Below are positions 12,780-27,058 of a stretch of 64,000 nt of DNA, piece by piece (the stretch's first letter is position 1; each line of letters begins with the position of its first letter). The DNA is from Euonymus europaeus (lineage: Eukaryota; Streptophyta; Magnoliopsida; Celastrales; Celastraceae). The translations under genes and the position numbers were made by a program. Location: NCBI GenBank assembly GCA_963580455.1, contig OY756966.1:11366501-11430500 (forward strand), given 5' to 3'. The notes under the pieces are model-generated. The model did not search any database, was not told the origin of the DNA, and saw nothing but the letters and a program-made list of their open reading frames with translations.

Positions 12780-15159
12780 TTTGTCCATTTAGGAGCATGA
12801 GTTGGTCTTTTGGCAACGAAACAATCAACGGAGCCCATAGTCGTAAAATTTGACATAAAATAACAATCAAAAGTGTACACCAACCAAATTTGATTAGTCG
12901 GAATTGCTCAATTCTCTCCATGGATGAGCTTGTAACGGTTTTGTCCGTTTGGGATCGAAAGTTGCTCTTTTGACAAGGAAACAATATATGAAGCGCATAA
13001 TACCAGTAGTGAATTTGGACATAAAGCAACAATAAAAAGTGTACACCTATCAACTTCAATGGCTCGGATTGCTCAACTCTCTCCATGGAGGAGCTTTCTT
13101 ACAATTTTGTCCATTTGGAAACGAAAGTTGGTGTTTTGGCAAGGAAACAATCTACAAAGTCCATACTCGTAAAATTTGACGTTAAAGAACAATAGAAGGG
13201 GCACAGCGACAACCTTTGATGGTTTGAAATTGATCAACTCTCTTGACAGAGGTGCTTTTAACGGTTTCGTCCAATTAAGAAGGAAAGTTGTTCTTTTAGC
13301 AGCAAAATAATCTACGAAGCGAACGCTAGTAAATTTGGACATAAAGCAACAATAAAAAGTGCACACCTATCAAGTGTGATGATGGTTCGGAATTGCTCAA
13401 GTCTCTGCATGTTAAGGGTTTTGTCCATTTGAGATAGAAAGTTGGTCTTTCGGCATCGAAACAATCTACGAAGCCTTTATTCCTGAGATTTGACATCAAA
13501 TCACAATGAAAAGTGTACGCCGACCAACTTCGACGGTTCGGAATAGCTCAACTCTCTCTATGGACGAACTATTAACGGTTTTGCCCATTCGGGAACGAAA
13601 GTTGGTCTTTTGGCAACGAAACAATCAATGGAGCCTATAGTCGTAAAATTTGGCATAAAATAACTATGGGAAATGTACACCGACCGACTTTGATGTTTTG
13701 GATTCGCTCAACTCTCTCCATGGAGGGGCTTTTAACGGTTTTCTTCTCCATTTGAGATCGAAAGTTGGTCTTTTCGGCAAAGAAACGATAAATGAAGCGC
13801 ATACCAGTAAATTTAGACATAAAGCAACAATAAAAAAGTGTACACCTATCAGCTTTGATGGCTCGGATTGCTCAACTCTGTCCATGGAGGAGCTTTTAAA
13901 GGTGTTGTCCATTTGAGATCGACAGTTGGCCTTTTTGACAACGAAACATTCTAAGAAGCGTAAATTTACACATAAAGCAACAATAAAAAGCGTACACATA
14001 TCAACTTTGATGTTTCGGAAATGCTCAACTCTCTCTCTACGGAGAAGCTTTTAACAGTTTTGTCCATTTGACATAGAATGTTGGTCTTTTGGCATCGAAA
14101 CAATCTATGAGGCCTATAGTCGTAAAATTTGATATGAAATAACCATAAAAAGTGAAAACCTATCGACTTCGATGCTTCGGAATTGCTCAACTCTCTTCAT
14201 GGAGGAGCTCTAAACGGTTTTGTCCATTTGAGATAGAAAGTTGTTGTTTTGGCATCGAAATAATCTAGGGTGCTTATACTCATAAAATTTGACATAAAAG
14301 AACAATAAAACGTGTACACCGATCCACTTTGATGGTCCAAAATTGCTCAACTCTCTCGATGACGGTGTTTTTAACAGTTTTGTCCAATTTAGAACGAAAT
14401 TCGTTCTCTTGACAACGACACAATCTAAAAAGCAATAATACTCGTAAGTTCCACATAAAGCAACGATAAAAAGTGCATACCTATCAAATTTGATGGTTCG
14501 GAATTGCTCAACTATCTTCGTGGAAGAGCTTCTTTAAGGTTTTGTTCATTTGGGAACGAAAGTTGGTATTTGGCAACGAAACAATCTATGGAGTCTATAC
14601 TCGTAAAATTGGACATAAAAGAACAATAAATGGTGTACACCGACCAACTTTGATGGTTCGAGATTGCTCAACATTCTCGATAGAGGTGCTTACAACAGGC
14701 TGTTCTTTTGACAGCCAAACAAACTACGAAGCGAACGCTAGTAAGCTTGGACATAAAGCAACAATAAAAGGTTCACACCTGTCAACTTTGATAACTGAGA
14801 ATTGTTCAACTCTCCCTATGGAGGAGAATTTAACGGCTTTGTCCATTTGAGATAGAAAGTTGGTGTTTTGGCATCGAAATAATCTAGGGAGCTTTATTCT
14901 CGTAAAAATTGACATAAAAGAACAATAAAAAAGTGTACACCGATAAACTTTGATGGTCCAAAATTGCTCAACTCTCCCGATGGAGGTGTTTTTAACAGTT
15001 TGGTCCAATTTAGAACGAAATTTGTTCTCTTTTTAACGAAACAATCTAGGAAGCGAATACTAGTAAATCTGGACATAAGGCGACAATAAAAAGTGCATAC
15101 CTATCAACTTTGACGATTCGGAATTACTCAACACTATCCATTGAGGCAGTTTTAACAGT
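12780..15159. repeat. HOR copy c6 (2380 bp)
   Basis: M1/M2 carry TTTGATTAGTCGG near 12890 and GTCCGTTT at 12943-12950. The second is shared only with c9 (20082-20089). The M11 dyad AGAACGAAATTCGTTCT is intact at 14391-14407. Confidence 0.9.
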
Positions 15160-17538
15160 TTTGTCCATTTAGGAGCATGAGTTGGTCTTTTGGCAACGAA
15201 ACAATCAACGGAGCCCATAGTCGTAAAATTTGACATAAAATAACAATCAAAAGTGTACACCAACCAAATTTGATTAGTCGGAATTGCTCAATTCTCTCCA
15301 TGGATGAGCTTGTAACGGTTTTGTCCATTTGGGATCGAAAGTTGCTCTTTTGACAAGGAAACAATATATGAAGCGCATAATACCAGTAGTGAATTTGGAC
15401 ATAAAGCAACAATAAAAAGTGTACACCTATCAACTTCAATGGCTCGGATTGCTCAACTCTCTCCATGGAGGAGCTTTCTTACAATTTTGTCCATTTGGAA
15501 ACGAAAGTTGGTGTTTTGGCAAGGAAACAATCTACAAAGTCCATACTCGTAAAATTTGACGTTAAAGAACAATAGAAGGGGCACAGCGACAACCTTTGAT
15601 GGTTTGAAATTGATCAACTCTCTTGACAGAGGTGCTTTTAACGGTTTCGTCCAATTAAGAAGGAAAGTTGTTCTTTTAGCAGCAAAATAATCTACGAAGC
15701 GAACGCTAGTAAATTTGGACATAAAGCAACAATAAAAAGTGCACACCTATCAAGTGTGATGATGGTTCGGAATTGCTCAAGTCTCTGCATGTTAAGGGTT
15801 TTGTCCATTTGAGATAGAAAGTTGGTCTTTCGGCATCGAAACAATCTACGAAGCCTTTATTCCTGAGATTTGACATCAAATCACAATGAAAAGTGTACGC
15901 CGACCAACTTCGACGGTTCGGAATAGCTCAACTCTCTCTATGGACGAACTATTAACGGTTTTGCCCATTCGGGAACGAAAGTTGGTCTTTTGGCAACGAA
16001 ACAATCAATGGAGCCTATAGTCGTAAAATTTGGCATAAAATAACTATGGGAAATGTACACCGACCGACTTTGATGTTTTGGATTCGCTCAACTCTCTCCA
16101 TGGAGGGGCTTTTAACGGTTTTCTTCTCCATTTGAGATCGAAAGTTGGTCTTTTCGGCAAAGAAACGATAAATGAAGCGCATACCAGTAAATTTAGACAT
16201 AAAGCAACAATAAAAAAGTGTACACCTATCAGCTTTGATGGCTCGGATTGCTCAACTCTGTCCATGGAGGAGCTTTAAAAGGTGTTGTCCATTTGAGATC
16301 GACAGTTGGCCTTTTTGACAACGAAACATTCTAAGAAGCGTAAATTTACACATAAAGCAACAATAAAAGCGTACACATATCAACTTTGATGTTTCAGAAA
16401 TGCTCAACTCTCTCTCTACGGAGAAGCTTTTAACAGTTTTGTCCATTTGACATAGAATGTTGGTCTTTTGGCATCGAAACAATCTATGAGGCCTATAGTC
16501 GTAAAATTTGATATGAAATAACCATAAAAAGTGAAAACCTATCGACTTCGATGCTTCGGAATTGCTCAACTCTCTTCATGGAGGAGCTCTAAACGGTTTT
16601 GTCCATTTGAGATAGAAAGTTGTTGTTTTGGCATCGAAATAATCTAGGGTGCTTATACTCATAAAATTTGACATAAAAGAACAATAAAAAGTGTACACCG
16701 ATCCACTTTGATGGTCCAAAATTGCTCAACTCTCTCGAAGACGGTGTTTTTAACAGTTTTGTCCAATTTAGAATGAAATTCGTTCTCTTGACAACGACAC
16801 AATCTAAAAAGCAATAATACTCGTAAGTTCCACATAAAGCAACGATAAAAAGTGCATACCTATCAAATTTGATGGTTCGGAATTGCTCAACTCTCTTCGT
16901 GGAAGAGCTTCTTTAAGGTTTTGTTCATTTGGGAACGAAAGTTGGTATTTGGCAACGAAACAATCTACGGAGTCTATACTCGTAAAATTGGACATAAAAG
17001 AACAATAAATGGTGTACACCGACCAACTTTGATGGTTCGAGATTGCTCAACATTCTCGATAGAGGTGCTTACAACAGGCTGTTCTTTTGACAGCCAAACA
17101 AACTACGAAGCGAACGCTAGTAAGCTTGGACATAAAGCAACAATAAAAGGTTCACACCTGTCAACTTTGATAACTGAGAATTATTCAACTCTCCCTATGG
17201 AGGAGAATTTAACGGCTTTGTCCATTTGAGATAGAAAGTTGGTGTTTTGGCATCGAAATAATCTAGGGAGCTTTATTCTCGTAAAAATTGACATAAAAGA
17301 ACAATAAAAAAGTGTACACCGATAAACTTTGATGGTCCAAAATTGCTCAACTCTCTCGATGGAGGTGTTTTTAACAGTTTGGTCCAATTTAGAACGAAAT
17401 TTGTTCTCCTTTTAACGAAACAATCTAGGAAGCGAATACTAGTAAATCTGGACATAAGGCGACAATAAAAAGTGCATACCTATCAACTTTGACGATTCGG
17501 AATTACTCAACACTATCCATTGAGGCAGTTTTAACAGT
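15160..17538. repeat. HOR copy c7 (2379 bp)
   Basis: A 1-bp loss in CAATAAAAGCG near 16361 explains the length. It shares AGCTTTAAAAGG (near 16272) and TTTCAGAAATG (near 16392) with c8 alone. TTTGATTAGTCGG near 15270 is shared with c6 and c9. Confidence 0.9.
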
Positions 17539-19918
17539 TTTGTCCATTTAGGAGCATGAGTTGGTCTTTTGGCAACGAAACAATCAACGGAGCCCATAGT
17601 CGTAAAATTTGACATAAAATAACAATCAAAAGTGTACACCAACCAAATTTGATGGTTCGGAATTGCTCAATTCTCTCCATGGATGAGCCTGTAACGGTTT
17701 TGTCCATTTGAGATCGAAAGTTGCTCTTTTGACAAGGAAACAATATATGAAGCGCGTAATACCAGTAGTGAATTTGGACATAAAGCAACAATAAAAAGTG
17801 TACACCTATCAACTTCAATGGCTCGGATTGCTCAACTCTCTCCATGGAGGAGCTTTCCTACAATTTTGTCCATTTGGAAACGAAAGTTGGTGTTTTGGCA
17901 AGGAAACAATCTACAAAGTCCATACTCGTAAAATTTGACGTTAAAGAACAATAGAAGGGGCACAGCGACAACCTTTGATGGTTTGAAATTGATCAACTCT
18001 CTTGACAGAGGTGCTTTTAACGGTTTCGTCCAATTAAGAAGGAAAGTTGTTCTTTTAGCAGCAAAATAATCTACGAAGCGAACGCTAGTAAATTTGGACA
18101 TAAAGCAACAATAAAAAGTGCACACCTATCAAGTGTGATGATGGTTCGGAATTGCTCAAGTGTCTGCATGTTAAGGGTTTTGTCCATTTGAGATAGAAAG
18201 TTGGTCTTTCGGCATCGAAACAATCTACGAAGCCTTTATTCCTGAGATTTGACATCAAATCACAGTGAAAAGTGTACGCCGACCAACTTCGACGGTTCGG
18301 AATAGCTCAACTCTCTCTATGGACGAACTATTAACGGTTTTGCCCATTCGGGAACGAAAGTTGGTCTTTTGGCAACGAAACAATCAATGGAGCCTATAGT
18401 CGTAAAATTTGGCATAAAATAACTATGGGAAATGTACACCGACCGACTTTGATGTTTTGGATTCGCTCAACTCTCTCCATGGAGGGGCTTTTAACGGTTT
18501 TCTTCTCCATTTGAGATCGAAAGTTGGTCTTTTCGGCAAAGAAACGATAAATGAAGCGCATACCAGTAAATTTAGACATAAAGCAACAATAAAAAAGTGT
18601 ACACCTATCAGCTTTGATGGCTCGGATTGCTCAACTCTGTCCATGGAGGAGCTTTAAAAGGTGTTGTCCATTTGAGATCGACAGTTGGCCTTTTTGACAA
18701 CGAAACATTCTAAGAAGCGTAAATTTACACATAAAGCAACAATAAAAAGCGTACACATATCAACTTTGATGTTTCAGAAATGCTCAACTCTCTCTCTACG
18801 GAGAAGCTTTTAACAGTTTTGTCCATTTGACATAGAATGTTGGTCTTTTGGCATGGAAACAATCTATGAGGCCTATAGTCGTAAAATTTGATATGAAATA
18901 ACCATAAAAAGTGAAAACCTATCGACTTCGATGCTTCGGAATTGCTCAACTCTCTTCATGGAGGAGCTCTAAACGGTTTTGTCCATTTGAGATAGAAAGT
19001 TGTTGTTTTGGCATCGAAATAATCTAGGGTGCTTATACTCATAAAATTTGACATAAAAGAACAATAAAAAGTGTACACCGATCCACTTTGATGGTCCAAA
19101 ATTGCTCAACTCTCTCGATGACGGTGTTTTTAACAGTTTTGTCCAATTTAGAATGAAATTCGTTCTCTTGACAACGACACAATCTTAAAAGCAATAATAC
19201 TCGTAAGTTCCACATAAAGCAACGATAAAAAGTGCATACCTATCAAATTTGATGGTTCGGAATTGCTCAACTCTCTTCGTGGAAGAGCTTCTTTAAGATT
19301 TTTTTCATTTGGGAACGAAAGTTGGTATTTGGCAACGAAACAATCTACGGAGTCTATACTCGTAAAATTGGACATAAAAGAACAATAAATGGTGTACACC
19401 GACCAACTTTGATGGTTCGAGATTGCTCAACATTCTCGATAGAGGTGCTTACAACAGGCTGTTCTTTTGACAGCCAAACAAACTACGAAGCGAACGCTAG
19501 TAAGCTTGGACATAAAGCAACAATAAAAGGTTCACACCTGTCAACTTTGATAACTGAGAATTGTTCAACTCTCCCTATGGAGGAGAATTTATAGGCTTTG
19601 TCCATTTGAGATAGAAAGTTGGTGTTTTGGCATCGAAATAATCTAGGGAGCTTTATTCTCGTAAAAATTGACATAAAAGAACAATAAAAAAGTGTACACC
19701 GATAAACTTTGATGGTCCAAAATTGCTCAACTCTCCCGATGGAGGTGTTTTTAACAGTTTGGTCCAATTTGGAACGAAATTTGTTCTCTTTTTAACGAAA
19801 CAATCTAGGAAGCGAATACTAGTAAATCTGGACATAAGGCGACAATAAAAAGTGCATACCTATCAACTTTGACGATTCGGAATTACTCAACACTATCCAT
19901 TGAGGCAGTTTTAACAGT
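17539..19918. repeat. HOR copy c8 (2380 bp, mosaic)
   Basis: The first part matches c7 (AGCTTTAAAAGG near 18651, TTTCAGAAATG near 18773). From about 19300 it matches c5 instead (TTTTTTCATTTGGG, and TTTATAGGCTTT at 19588-19599). This is a second recombinant-looking unit. Confidence 0.9.
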
Positions 19919-22298
19919 TTTGTCCATTTAGGAGCATGAGTTGGTCTTTTGGCAACGAAACAATCAACGGAGCCCATAGTCGTAAAATTTGACATAAAAT
20001 AACAATCAAAAGTGTACACCAACCAAATTTGATTAGTCGGAATTGCTCAATTCTCTCCATGGATGAGCTTGTAACGGTTTTGTCCGTTTGGGATCGAAAG
20101 TTGCTCTTTTGACAAGGAAACAATATATGAAGCGCATAATACCAGTAGTGAATTTGGACATAAAGCAACAATAAAAAGTGTACACCTATCAACTTCAATG
20201 GCTCGGATTGCTCAACTCTCTCCATGGAGGAGCTTTCTTACAATTTTGTCCATTTGGAAACGAAAGTTGGTGTTTTGGCAAGGAAACAATCTACAAAGTC
20301 CATACTCGTAAAATTTGACGTTAAAGAACAATAGAAGGGGCACAGCGACAACCTTTGATGGTTTGAAATTGATCAACTCTCTTGACAGAGGTGCTTTTAA
20401 CGGTTTCGTCCAATTAAGAAGGAAAGTTGTTCTTTTAGCAGCAAAATAATCTACGAAGCGAACGCTAGTAAATTTGGACATAAAGCAACAATAAAAAGTG
20501 CACACCTATCAAGTGTGATGATGGTTCGGAATTGCACAAGTCTCTGCATGTTAAGGGTTTTGTCCATTTGAGATAGAAAGTTGGTCTTTCGGCATCGAAA
20601 CAATCTACGAAGCCTTTATTCCTGAGATTTGACATCAAATCACAATGAAAAGTGTACGCCGACCAACTTCGACGGTTCGGAATAGCTCAACTCTCTCTAT
20701 GGACGAACTATTAACGGTTTTGCCCATTCGGGAACGAAAGTTGGTCTTTTGGCAACGAAACAATCAATGGAGCCTATAGTCGTAAAATTTGGCATAAAAT
20801 AACTATGGGAAATGTACACCGACCGACTTTGATGTTTTGGATTCGCTCAACTCTCTCCATGGAGGGGCTTTTAACGGTTTTCTTCTCCATTTGAGATCGA
20901 AAGTTGGTCTTTTCGGCAAAGAAACGATAAATGAAGCGCATACCAGTAAATTTAGACATAAAGCAACAATAAAAAAGTGTACACCTATCAGCTTTGATGG
21001 CTCGGATTGCTCAACTCTGTCCATGGAGGAGCTTTTAAAGGTGTTGTCCATTTGAGATCGACAGTTGGCCTTTTTGACAACGAAACATTCTAAGAAGCGT
21101 AAATTTACACATAAAGCAACAATAAAAAGCGTACACATATCAACTTTGATGTTTCGGAAATGCTCAACTCTCTCTCTACGGAGAAGCTTTTAACAGTTTT
21201 GTCCATTTGACATAGAATGTTGGTCTTTTGGCATCGAAACAATCTATGAGGCCTATAGTCGTAAAATTTGATATGAAATAACCATAAAAAGTGAAAACCT
21301 ATCGACTTCGATGCTTCGGAATTGCTCAACTCTCTTCATGGAGGAGCTCTAAACGGTTTTGTCCATTTGAGATAGAAAGTTGTTGTTTTGGCATCGAAAT
21401 AATCTAGGGTGCTTATACTCATAAAATTTGACATAAAAGAACAATAAAAAGTGTACACCGATCCACTTTGATGGTCCAAAATTGCTCAACTCTCTCGATG
21501 ACGGTGTTTTTAACAGTTTTGTCCAATTTAGAACGAAATTCGTTCTCTTGAAAACGACACAATCTAAAAAGGAATAATACTCGTAAGTTCCACATAAAGC
21601 AACGATAAAAAGTGCATACCTATCAAATTTGATGGTTCGGAATTGCTCAACTCTCTTCGTGGAAGAGCTTCTTTAAGGTTTTGTTCATTTGGGAACGAAA
21701 GTTGGTATTTGGCAACGAAACAATCTACGGAGTCTATACTCGTAAAATTGGACATAAAAGAACAATAAATGGTGTACACCGACCAACTTTGATGGTTCGA
21801 GATTGCTCAACATTCTCGATAGAGGTGCTTACAACAGGCTGTTCTTTTGACAGCCAAACAAACTACGAAGCGAACGCTAGTAAGCTTGGACATAAAGCAA
21901 CAATAAAAGGTTCACACCTGTCAACTTTGATAACTGAGAATTGTTCAACTCTCCCTATGGAGGAGAATTTAACGGCTTTGTCCATTTGAGATAGAAAGTT
22001 GGTGTTTTGGCATCGAAATAATCTAGGGAGCTTTATTCTCGTAAAAATTGACATAAAAGAACAATAAAAAAGTGTACACCGATAAACTTTGATGGTCAAA
22101 AATTGCTCAACTCTCCCGATGGAGGTGTTTTTAACAGTTTGGTCCAATTTAGAACGAAATTTGTTCTCTTTTTAACGAAACAATCTAGGAAGCGAATACT
22201 AGTAAATCTGGACATAAGGCGACAATAAAAAGTGCATACCTATCAACTTTGACGATTCCGAATTACTCAACACTATCCATTGAGGCAGTTTTAACAGT
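19919..22298. repeat. HOR copy c9 (2380 bp)
   Basis: Begins like c6 (TTTGATTAGTCGG near 20029, GTCCGTTT at 20082-20089). Its end, from about 22080, carries GATGGTCAAAAATTGC and then GACGATTCCG, as in c10 and c11. Confidence 0.9.
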
Positions 22299-24678
22299 TT
22301 TGTCCATTTAGGAGCATGAGTTGGTCTTTTGGCAACGAAACAATCAACGGAGCCCATAGTCGTAAAATTTGACATAAAATAACAATCAAAAGTGTACACC
22401 AACCAAATTTGATGGTTCGGAATTGCTCAATTCTCTCCATGGATGAGCTTGTAACGGTTTTGTCCATTTGGGATCGAAAGTTGCTCTTTTGACAGGGAAA
22501 CAATATATGAAGCGCATAATACCAGTAGTGAATTTGGACATAAAGCAACAATAAAAAGTGTACACCTATCAACTTCAATGGCTCGGATTGGTCAACTCTC
22601 TCCATGGAGGAGCTTTCTTACAATTTTGTCCATTTGGAAACGAAAGTTGGTGTTTTGGCAAGGAAACAATCTACAAAGTCCATACTCGTAAAATTTGACG
22701 TTAAAGAACAATAGAAGGGGCACAGCGACAACCTTTGATGGTTTGAAATTGATCAACTCTCTTGACAGAGGTGCTTTTAACGGTTTCGTCCAATTAAGAA
22801 GGAAAGTTGTTCTTTTAGCAGCAAAATAATCTACGAAGCGAACGCTAGTAAATTTGGACATAAATCAACAATAAAAAGTGCACACCTATCAAGTGTGATG
22901 ATGGTTCGGAATTGCTCAAGTCTCTGCATGTTAACGATTTTGTCCATTTGAGATAGAAAGTTGGTCTTTCGGCATCGAAACAATCTACGAAGCCTTTATT
23001 CCTGAGATTTGACATCAAATCACAATGAAAAGTGTACGCCGACCAACTTCGACGGTTCAGAATAGCTCAACTCTCTCTATGGACGAACTATTAACGGTTT
23101 TGCCCATTCTGGAATGAAAGTTGGTCTTTTGGCAACGACACAATCAATGGAGCCTATAGTCGTAAAATTTGGCATAAAATAACTATGGGAAATGTACACC
23201 GACCGACTTTGATGTTTTGGATTCGCTCAACTCTCTCCATGGAGGGGCTTTTAACGGTTTTCTTCTCCATTTGAGATCGAAAGTTGGTCTTTTCGGCAAA
23301 GAAACGATAAATGAAGCGCATACCAGTAAATTTAGACATAAAGCAACAATAAAAAAGTGTACACCTATCAGCTTTGATGGCTTGGATTGCTCAACTCTGT
23401 CCATGGAGGAGCTTTTAAAGGTGTTGTCCATTTGAGATCGACAGTTGGCCTTTTTGACAACGAAACATTCTAAGAAGCGTAAATTTACACATAAAGAAAC
23501 AATAAAAAGCGTACACATATCAACTTTGATGTTTCGAAAATGCTCAACTCTCTCTCTACGGAGAAGCTTTTAACAGTTTTGTCCATTTGATATAGAATGT
23601 TGGTCTTTTGGCATCGAAACAATCTATGAGGCCTATAGTCGTAAAATTTGATATGAAATAACCATAAAAAGTGAAAACCTATCAACTTCGATGCTTCGGA
23701 ATTGCTCAACTCTCTTCATGGAGGAGCTCTAAACGGTTTTGTCCATTTGAGATAGAAAGTTGTTGTTTTGGCATCGAAATAATCTAGGGTGCTTATACTC
23801 ATAAAATTTGACATAAAAGAACAATAAAAAGTGTACACCGATCCACTTTGATGGTCCAAAATTGCTCAACTCTCTTGATGACGGTGTTTTTAACAGTTTT
23901 GTCCAATTTAGAACGAAATTCGTTCTCTTGACAACGACACAATCTAAAAAGCAATAATACTCGTAAGTTCCACATAAAGCAACGATAAAAAGTGCATACC
24001 TATCAAATTTGATGGTTCGGAATTGCTCAACTCTCTTCGTGGAAGAGCTTCTTTAAGGTTTTGTTCATTTGGGAACGAAAGTTGGTATTTGGCAACGAAA
24101 CAATCTACGGAGTCTATACTCGTAAAATTGGACATAAAAGAACAATAAATGGTGTACACCGACCAACTTTGATGGTTCGAGATTGCTCAACATTCTCGAT
24201 AGAGGTGCTTACAACAGGCTGTTCTTTTGACAGCCAAACAAACTACGAAGCGAACGCTAGTAAGCTTGGACATAAAGCAACAATAAAAGGTTCACACCTG
24301 TCAACTTTGATAACTGAGAATTGTTCAACTCTCCCTATGGAGGAGAATTTAACGGCTTTGTCCATTTGAGATAGAAAGTTGGTGTTTTGGCATCGAAATA
24401 ATCTAGGGAGCTTTATTCTCGTAAAAATTGACATAAAAGAACAATAAAAAAGTGTACACCGATAAACTTTGATGGTCAAAAATTGCTCAACTCTCCCGAT
24501 GGAGGTGTTTTTAACAGTTTGGTCCAATTTAGAACAAAATTTGTTCTCTTTTTAACGAAACAATCTAGGAAGCGAATACTAGTAAATCTGGACATAAGGC
24601 GACAATAAAAAGTGCATACCTATCAACTTTGACGATTCCGAATTACTCAACACTATCCATTGAGGCAGTTTTAACAGT
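22299..24678. repeat. HOR copy c10 (2380 bp)
   Basis: Compared line by line with c11, I found no difference from 22299 to about 24430. Private variants shared only by c10 and c11 include GACAGGGAAAC, ACATAAATCAAC, CATTCTGGAATGAAAG, GCTTGGATTGC and TTTGATATAGAATG, each exactly 2380 bp apart. Confidence 0.9.
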
Positions 24679-27058
24679 TTTGTCCATTTAGGAGCATGAG
24701 TTGGTCTTTTGGCAACGAAACAATCAACGGAGCCCATAGTCGTAAAATTTGACATAAAATAACAATCAAAAGTGTACACCAACCAAATTTGATGGTTCGG
24801 AATTGCTCAATTCTCTCCATGGATGAGCTTGTAACGGTTTTGTCCATTTGGGATCGAAAGTTGCTCTTTTGACAGGGAAACAATATATGAAGCGCATAAT
24901 ACCAGTAGTGAATTTGGACATAAAGCAACAATAAAAAGTGTACACCTATCAACTTCAATGGCTCGGATTGGTCAACTCTCTCCATGGAGGAGCTTTCTTA
25001 CAATTTTGTCCATTTGGAAACGAAAGTTGGTGTTTTGGCAAGGAAACAATCTACAAAGTCCATACTCGTAAAATTTGACGTTAAAGAACAATAGAAGGGG
25101 CACAGCGACAACCTTTGATGGTTTGAAATTGATCAACTCTCTTGACAGAGGTGCTTTTAACGGTTTCGTCCAATTAAGAAGGAAAGTTGTTCTTTTAGCA
25201 GCAAAATAATCTACGAAGCGAACGCTAGTAAATTTGGACATAAATCAACAATAAAAAGTGCACACCTATCAAGTGTGATGATGGTTCGGAATTGCTCAAG
25301 TCTCTGCATGTTAACGATTTTGTCCATTTGAGATAGAAAGTTGGTCTTTCGGCATCGAAACAATCTACGAAGCCTTTATTCCTGAGATTTGACATCAAAT
25401 CACAATGAAAAGTGTACGCCGACCAACTTCGACGGTTCAGAATAGCTCAACTCTCTCTATGGACGAACTATTAACGGTTTTGCCCATTCTGGAATGAAAG
25501 TTGGTCTTTTGGCAACGACACAATCAATGGAGCCTATAGTCGTAAAATTTGGCATAAAATAACTATGGGAAATGTACACCGACCGACTTTGATGTTTTGG
25601 ATTCGCTCAACTCTCTCCATGGAGGGGCTTTTAACGGTTTTCTTCTCCATTTGAGATCGAAAGTTGGTCTTTTCGGCAAAGAAACGATAAATGAAGCGCA
25701 TACCAGTAAATTTAGACATAAAGCAACAATAAAAAAGTGTACACCTATCAGCTTTGATGGCTTGGATTGCTCAACTCTGTCCATGGAGGAGCTTTTAAAG
25801 GTGTTGTCCATTTGAGATCGACAGTTGGCCTTTTTGACAACGAAACATTCTAAGAAGCGTAAATTTACACATAAAGAAACAATAAAAAGCGTACACATAT
25901 CAACTTTGATGTTTCGAAAATGCTCAACTCTCTCTCTACGGAGAAGCTTTTAACAGTTTTGTCCATTTGATATAGAATGTTGGTCTTTTGGCATCGAAAC
26001 AATCTATGAGGCCTATAGTCGTAAAATTTGATATGAAATAACCATAAAAAGTGAAAACCTATCAACTTCGATGCTTCGGAATTGCTCAACTCTCTTCATG
26101 GAGGAGCTCTAAACGGTTTTGTCCATTTGAGATAGAAAGTTGTTGTTTTGGCATCGAAATAATCTAGGGTGCTTATACTCATAAAATTTGACATAAAAGA
26201 ACAATAAAAAGTGTACACCGATCCACTTTGATGGTCCAAAATTGCTCAACTCTCTTGATGACGGTGTTTTTAACAGTTTTGTCCAATTTAGAACGAAATT
26301 CGTTCTCTTGACAACGACACAATCTAAAAAGCAATAATACTCGTAAGTTCCACATAAAGCAACGATAAAAAGTGCATACCTATCAAATTTGATGGTTCGG
26401 AATTGCTCAACTCTCTTCGTGGAAGAGCTTCTTTAAGGTTTTGTTCATTTGGGAACGAAAGTTGGTATTTGGCAACGAAACAATCTACGGAGTCTATACT
26501 CGTAAAATTGGACATAAAAGAACAATAAATGGTGTACACCGACCAACTTTGATGGTTCGAGATTGCTCAACATTCTCGATAGAGGTGCTTACAACAGGCT
26601 GTTCTTTTGACAGCCAAACAAACTACGAAGCGAACGCTAGTAAGCTTGGACATAAAGCAACAATAAAAGGTTCACACCTGTCAACTTTGATAACTGAGAA
26701 TTGTTCAACTCTCCCTATGGAGGAGAATTTAACGGCTTTGTCCATTTGAGATAGAAAGTTGGTGTTTTGGCATCGAAATAATCTAGGGAGCTTTATTCTC
26801 GTAAAAATTGACATAAAGGAACAATAAAAAAGTGCACACCGATAAACTTTGATGGTCAAAAATTGCTCAACTCTCCCGATGGAGGTGTTTTTAACAGTTT
26901 GGTCCAATTTAGAACGAAATTTGTTCTCTTTTTAACGAAACAATCTAGGAAGCGAATTCTAGTAAATCTGGACATAAGGCGACAATAAAAAGTGCATACC
27001 TATCACCTTTGACGATTCGGAATTACTCAACACTATCCATTGAGGCAGTTTTAACAGT
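24679..27058. repeat. HOR copy c11 (2380 bp)
   Basis: Twin of c10 up to about 26810. It then differs at a handful of sites near 26818, 26835, 26916, 26958, 27006 and 27015. This is the last full-length unit of the homogenised block. Confidence 0.9.

Noticed and set aside
22291..22605. Recurring minus-strand open frames of 60-187 codons in the satellite (one 104-codon example)
   Set aside because: They recur every 2380 bp only because the DNA does, overlap one another in several frames, hit stops in sister copies with indels, and resemble no family. Neither 160 nor 2380 is divisible by three. I found no promoter or start context.
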